A DNA stretch of 22,608 nucleotides, taken from the NCBI GenBank assembly GCA_910585435.1, contig CAJUEJ010000046.1:1-22608 (forward strand). The letters are read 5' to 3'. This DNA is from an uncultured Hungatella sp. GTDB lineage: Bacteria; Bacillota; Clostridia; Lachnospirales; Lachnospiraceae. Below are positions 22,214-22,608 of the stretch, in pieces. Made by a program: the position numbers and the translations under genes. Numbering within the stretch: the first letter of the stretch is position 1; every line of letters begins with the position of its first letter. The notes under the pieces are model-generated. The model did not search any database, was not told where the DNA came from, and worked only from the letters and a program-made list of their open reading frames with translations.

Positions 22214-22406
22214 ACAGATCACCAGGTGCATGGTCATCCATCAGAAGTGGGCTTCTATAATAAAAAAATATCTGGATTTGCAAGAGCTTGACCGAGAAAC
22301 GATTGATGAACTGATCGACCATATCGAGATTGGAGAACGTACTGTCATAGACGGTCAGAAACAGCAGGACATTAAAATCTTTTACCGCTTTGTCGGGGAA
22401 GTATGA
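22204..22406 (+). pseudogene. C-terminal end of a large serine recombinase (DUF4368-type)
   Basis: From about 22204 the frame ending at TGA 22404-22406 reads IIKKYLDLQELDRETIDELI, then DHIEIGERTVIDGQKQQDIK and FYRFVGEV. This is the typical extreme C-terminus of large serine recombinases of Tn1549- and Tn5397-like elements. Only about 65 residues remain; the catalytic resolvase domain and the recombinase and zinc-ribbon domains are missing. It abuts the truncated tnpB in a different frame, marking a recombination junction between about 22195 and 22240. It may be the leftover of the integrase that once moved the conjugative element. Confidence 0.75.
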
Positions 22407-22608
22407 GAAATATTAGAAACACGATAACTCCAGCCTTAGTGCTGGACAAGCATATGATCCCTTGCAGGGACGAAAACGAAAAGCGATTGCTATACGCATA
22501 TCTGTCGAAAAAGAGAGAATTAGCAGAACACCTTTCCCAAATAATCTATGTTCTTGACGATGTTCTTGAATGGGGCGATGTCGTTGTCCTCCCTTATCGT
22601 GTCAACGC
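22403..22608 (+). CDS. Open frame running off the window, unrecognised
   Basis: ATG 22403 overlaps the preceding stop (ATGA), and the frame stays open for 68 codons to the window end. It begins MRNIRNTITPALVLDKHMIP and continues with a helical, charged segment (EKRLLYAYLSKKRELAEHLS). I do not recognise it. CCAGC/GCTGG near 22431-22446 forms a small hairpin. The opposite strand also reads a short protein-like tail, so coding on plus is uncertain. Confidence 0.3.
   Translation, partial: MRNIRNTITPALVLDKHMIPCRDENEKRLLYAYLSKKRELAEHLSQIIYVLDDVLEWGDVVVLPYRVN

Noticed and set aside
1..22608. CRISPR arrays, tRNA or rRNA genes
   Set aside because: No regularly spaced repeats and no tRNA- or rRNA-like sequences were noticed on reading; a dedicated scan was not possible.
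22403..22608. Tn554 tnpC after tnpB
   Set aside because: The open frame at the window end follows the serine recombinase remnant, not tnpB, and shows no likeness that I can recognise to TnpC.

Overview
The window looks like DNA from a gut Firmicute of the Clostridia, most likely Lachnospiraceae. Supporting signs are strong GGAGG ribosome binding sites, a type IV coupling protein of the Tn1549-like conjugative-element kind, small Xre regulators, a Spo0A-C-like protein, and aldo/keto reductases (AKRs) paired with flavodoxin and a DUF4405-type membrane protein. This placement is from protein resemblance only; no rRNA or tRNA is present.

Layout. (1) 1-1708: conjugative backbone, with the C-terminal part of a VirD4/TraG coupling protein (cut by the window edge) and a small helix-turn-helix gene whose 3' half is broken by in-frame stops. 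(2) 1829-3678: a regulatory block with two Xre repressors and a TetR regulator on the minus strand and a small Spo0A-C-like DNA-binding protein on the plus strand. (3) 3997-16233: a plus-strand cargo region with seven AKR genes, a lipoprotein alpha/beta hydrolase, a MATE efflux pump, remnants of a flavodoxin and a DUF4405 membrane protein, a stand-alone 4Fe-4S protein, a metallo-beta-lactamase-fold lipoprotein and a receiver-less winged-helix regulator. (4) 16239-17854: terminators, a sigma-70-like gene and about 570 bases of hairpin-rich DNA without a recognised gene. (5) 17855-19563: an element accessory module with a MazF toxin, a resolvase-like domain lacking the catalytic serine, an unrecognised protein and a degenerate MazF-like paralogue. 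(6) 19753-22608: a Tn554-type tnpA and a tnpB truncated by fusion to the C-terminal end of a large serine recombinase, then an open frame running off the window.

How it works together. Three transcription units in the cargo (starting at 3997, 12220 and 14636) share one promoter design: an inverted repeat of TGCCACA and TGTGGCA with half-sites 21 bp apart, then AAACC, then exactly 21 bases to the -35 box, then 17-18 bases to the -10 box. The AKRs, hydrolase, pump and Fe-S/MBL proteins therefore look like one regulon driven by one activator, carried on a mobile element. The likely theme is NAD(P)H-dependent reduction of carbonyl compounds coupled to hydrolysis and export; the substrate cannot be read from sequence. 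Three of the proteins carry lipoprotein signals, so part of the pathway may sit outside the membrane.

The cargo shows decay or sequencing errors. One AKR has an in-frame TGA. The lipoprotein AKR, the DUF4405 protein and the MATE tail each look frameshifted, and the flavodoxin keeps only its C-terminal half. The Fe-S domain normally at the C-terminus of COG1453-type AKRs is instead a separate gene behind its own promoter.
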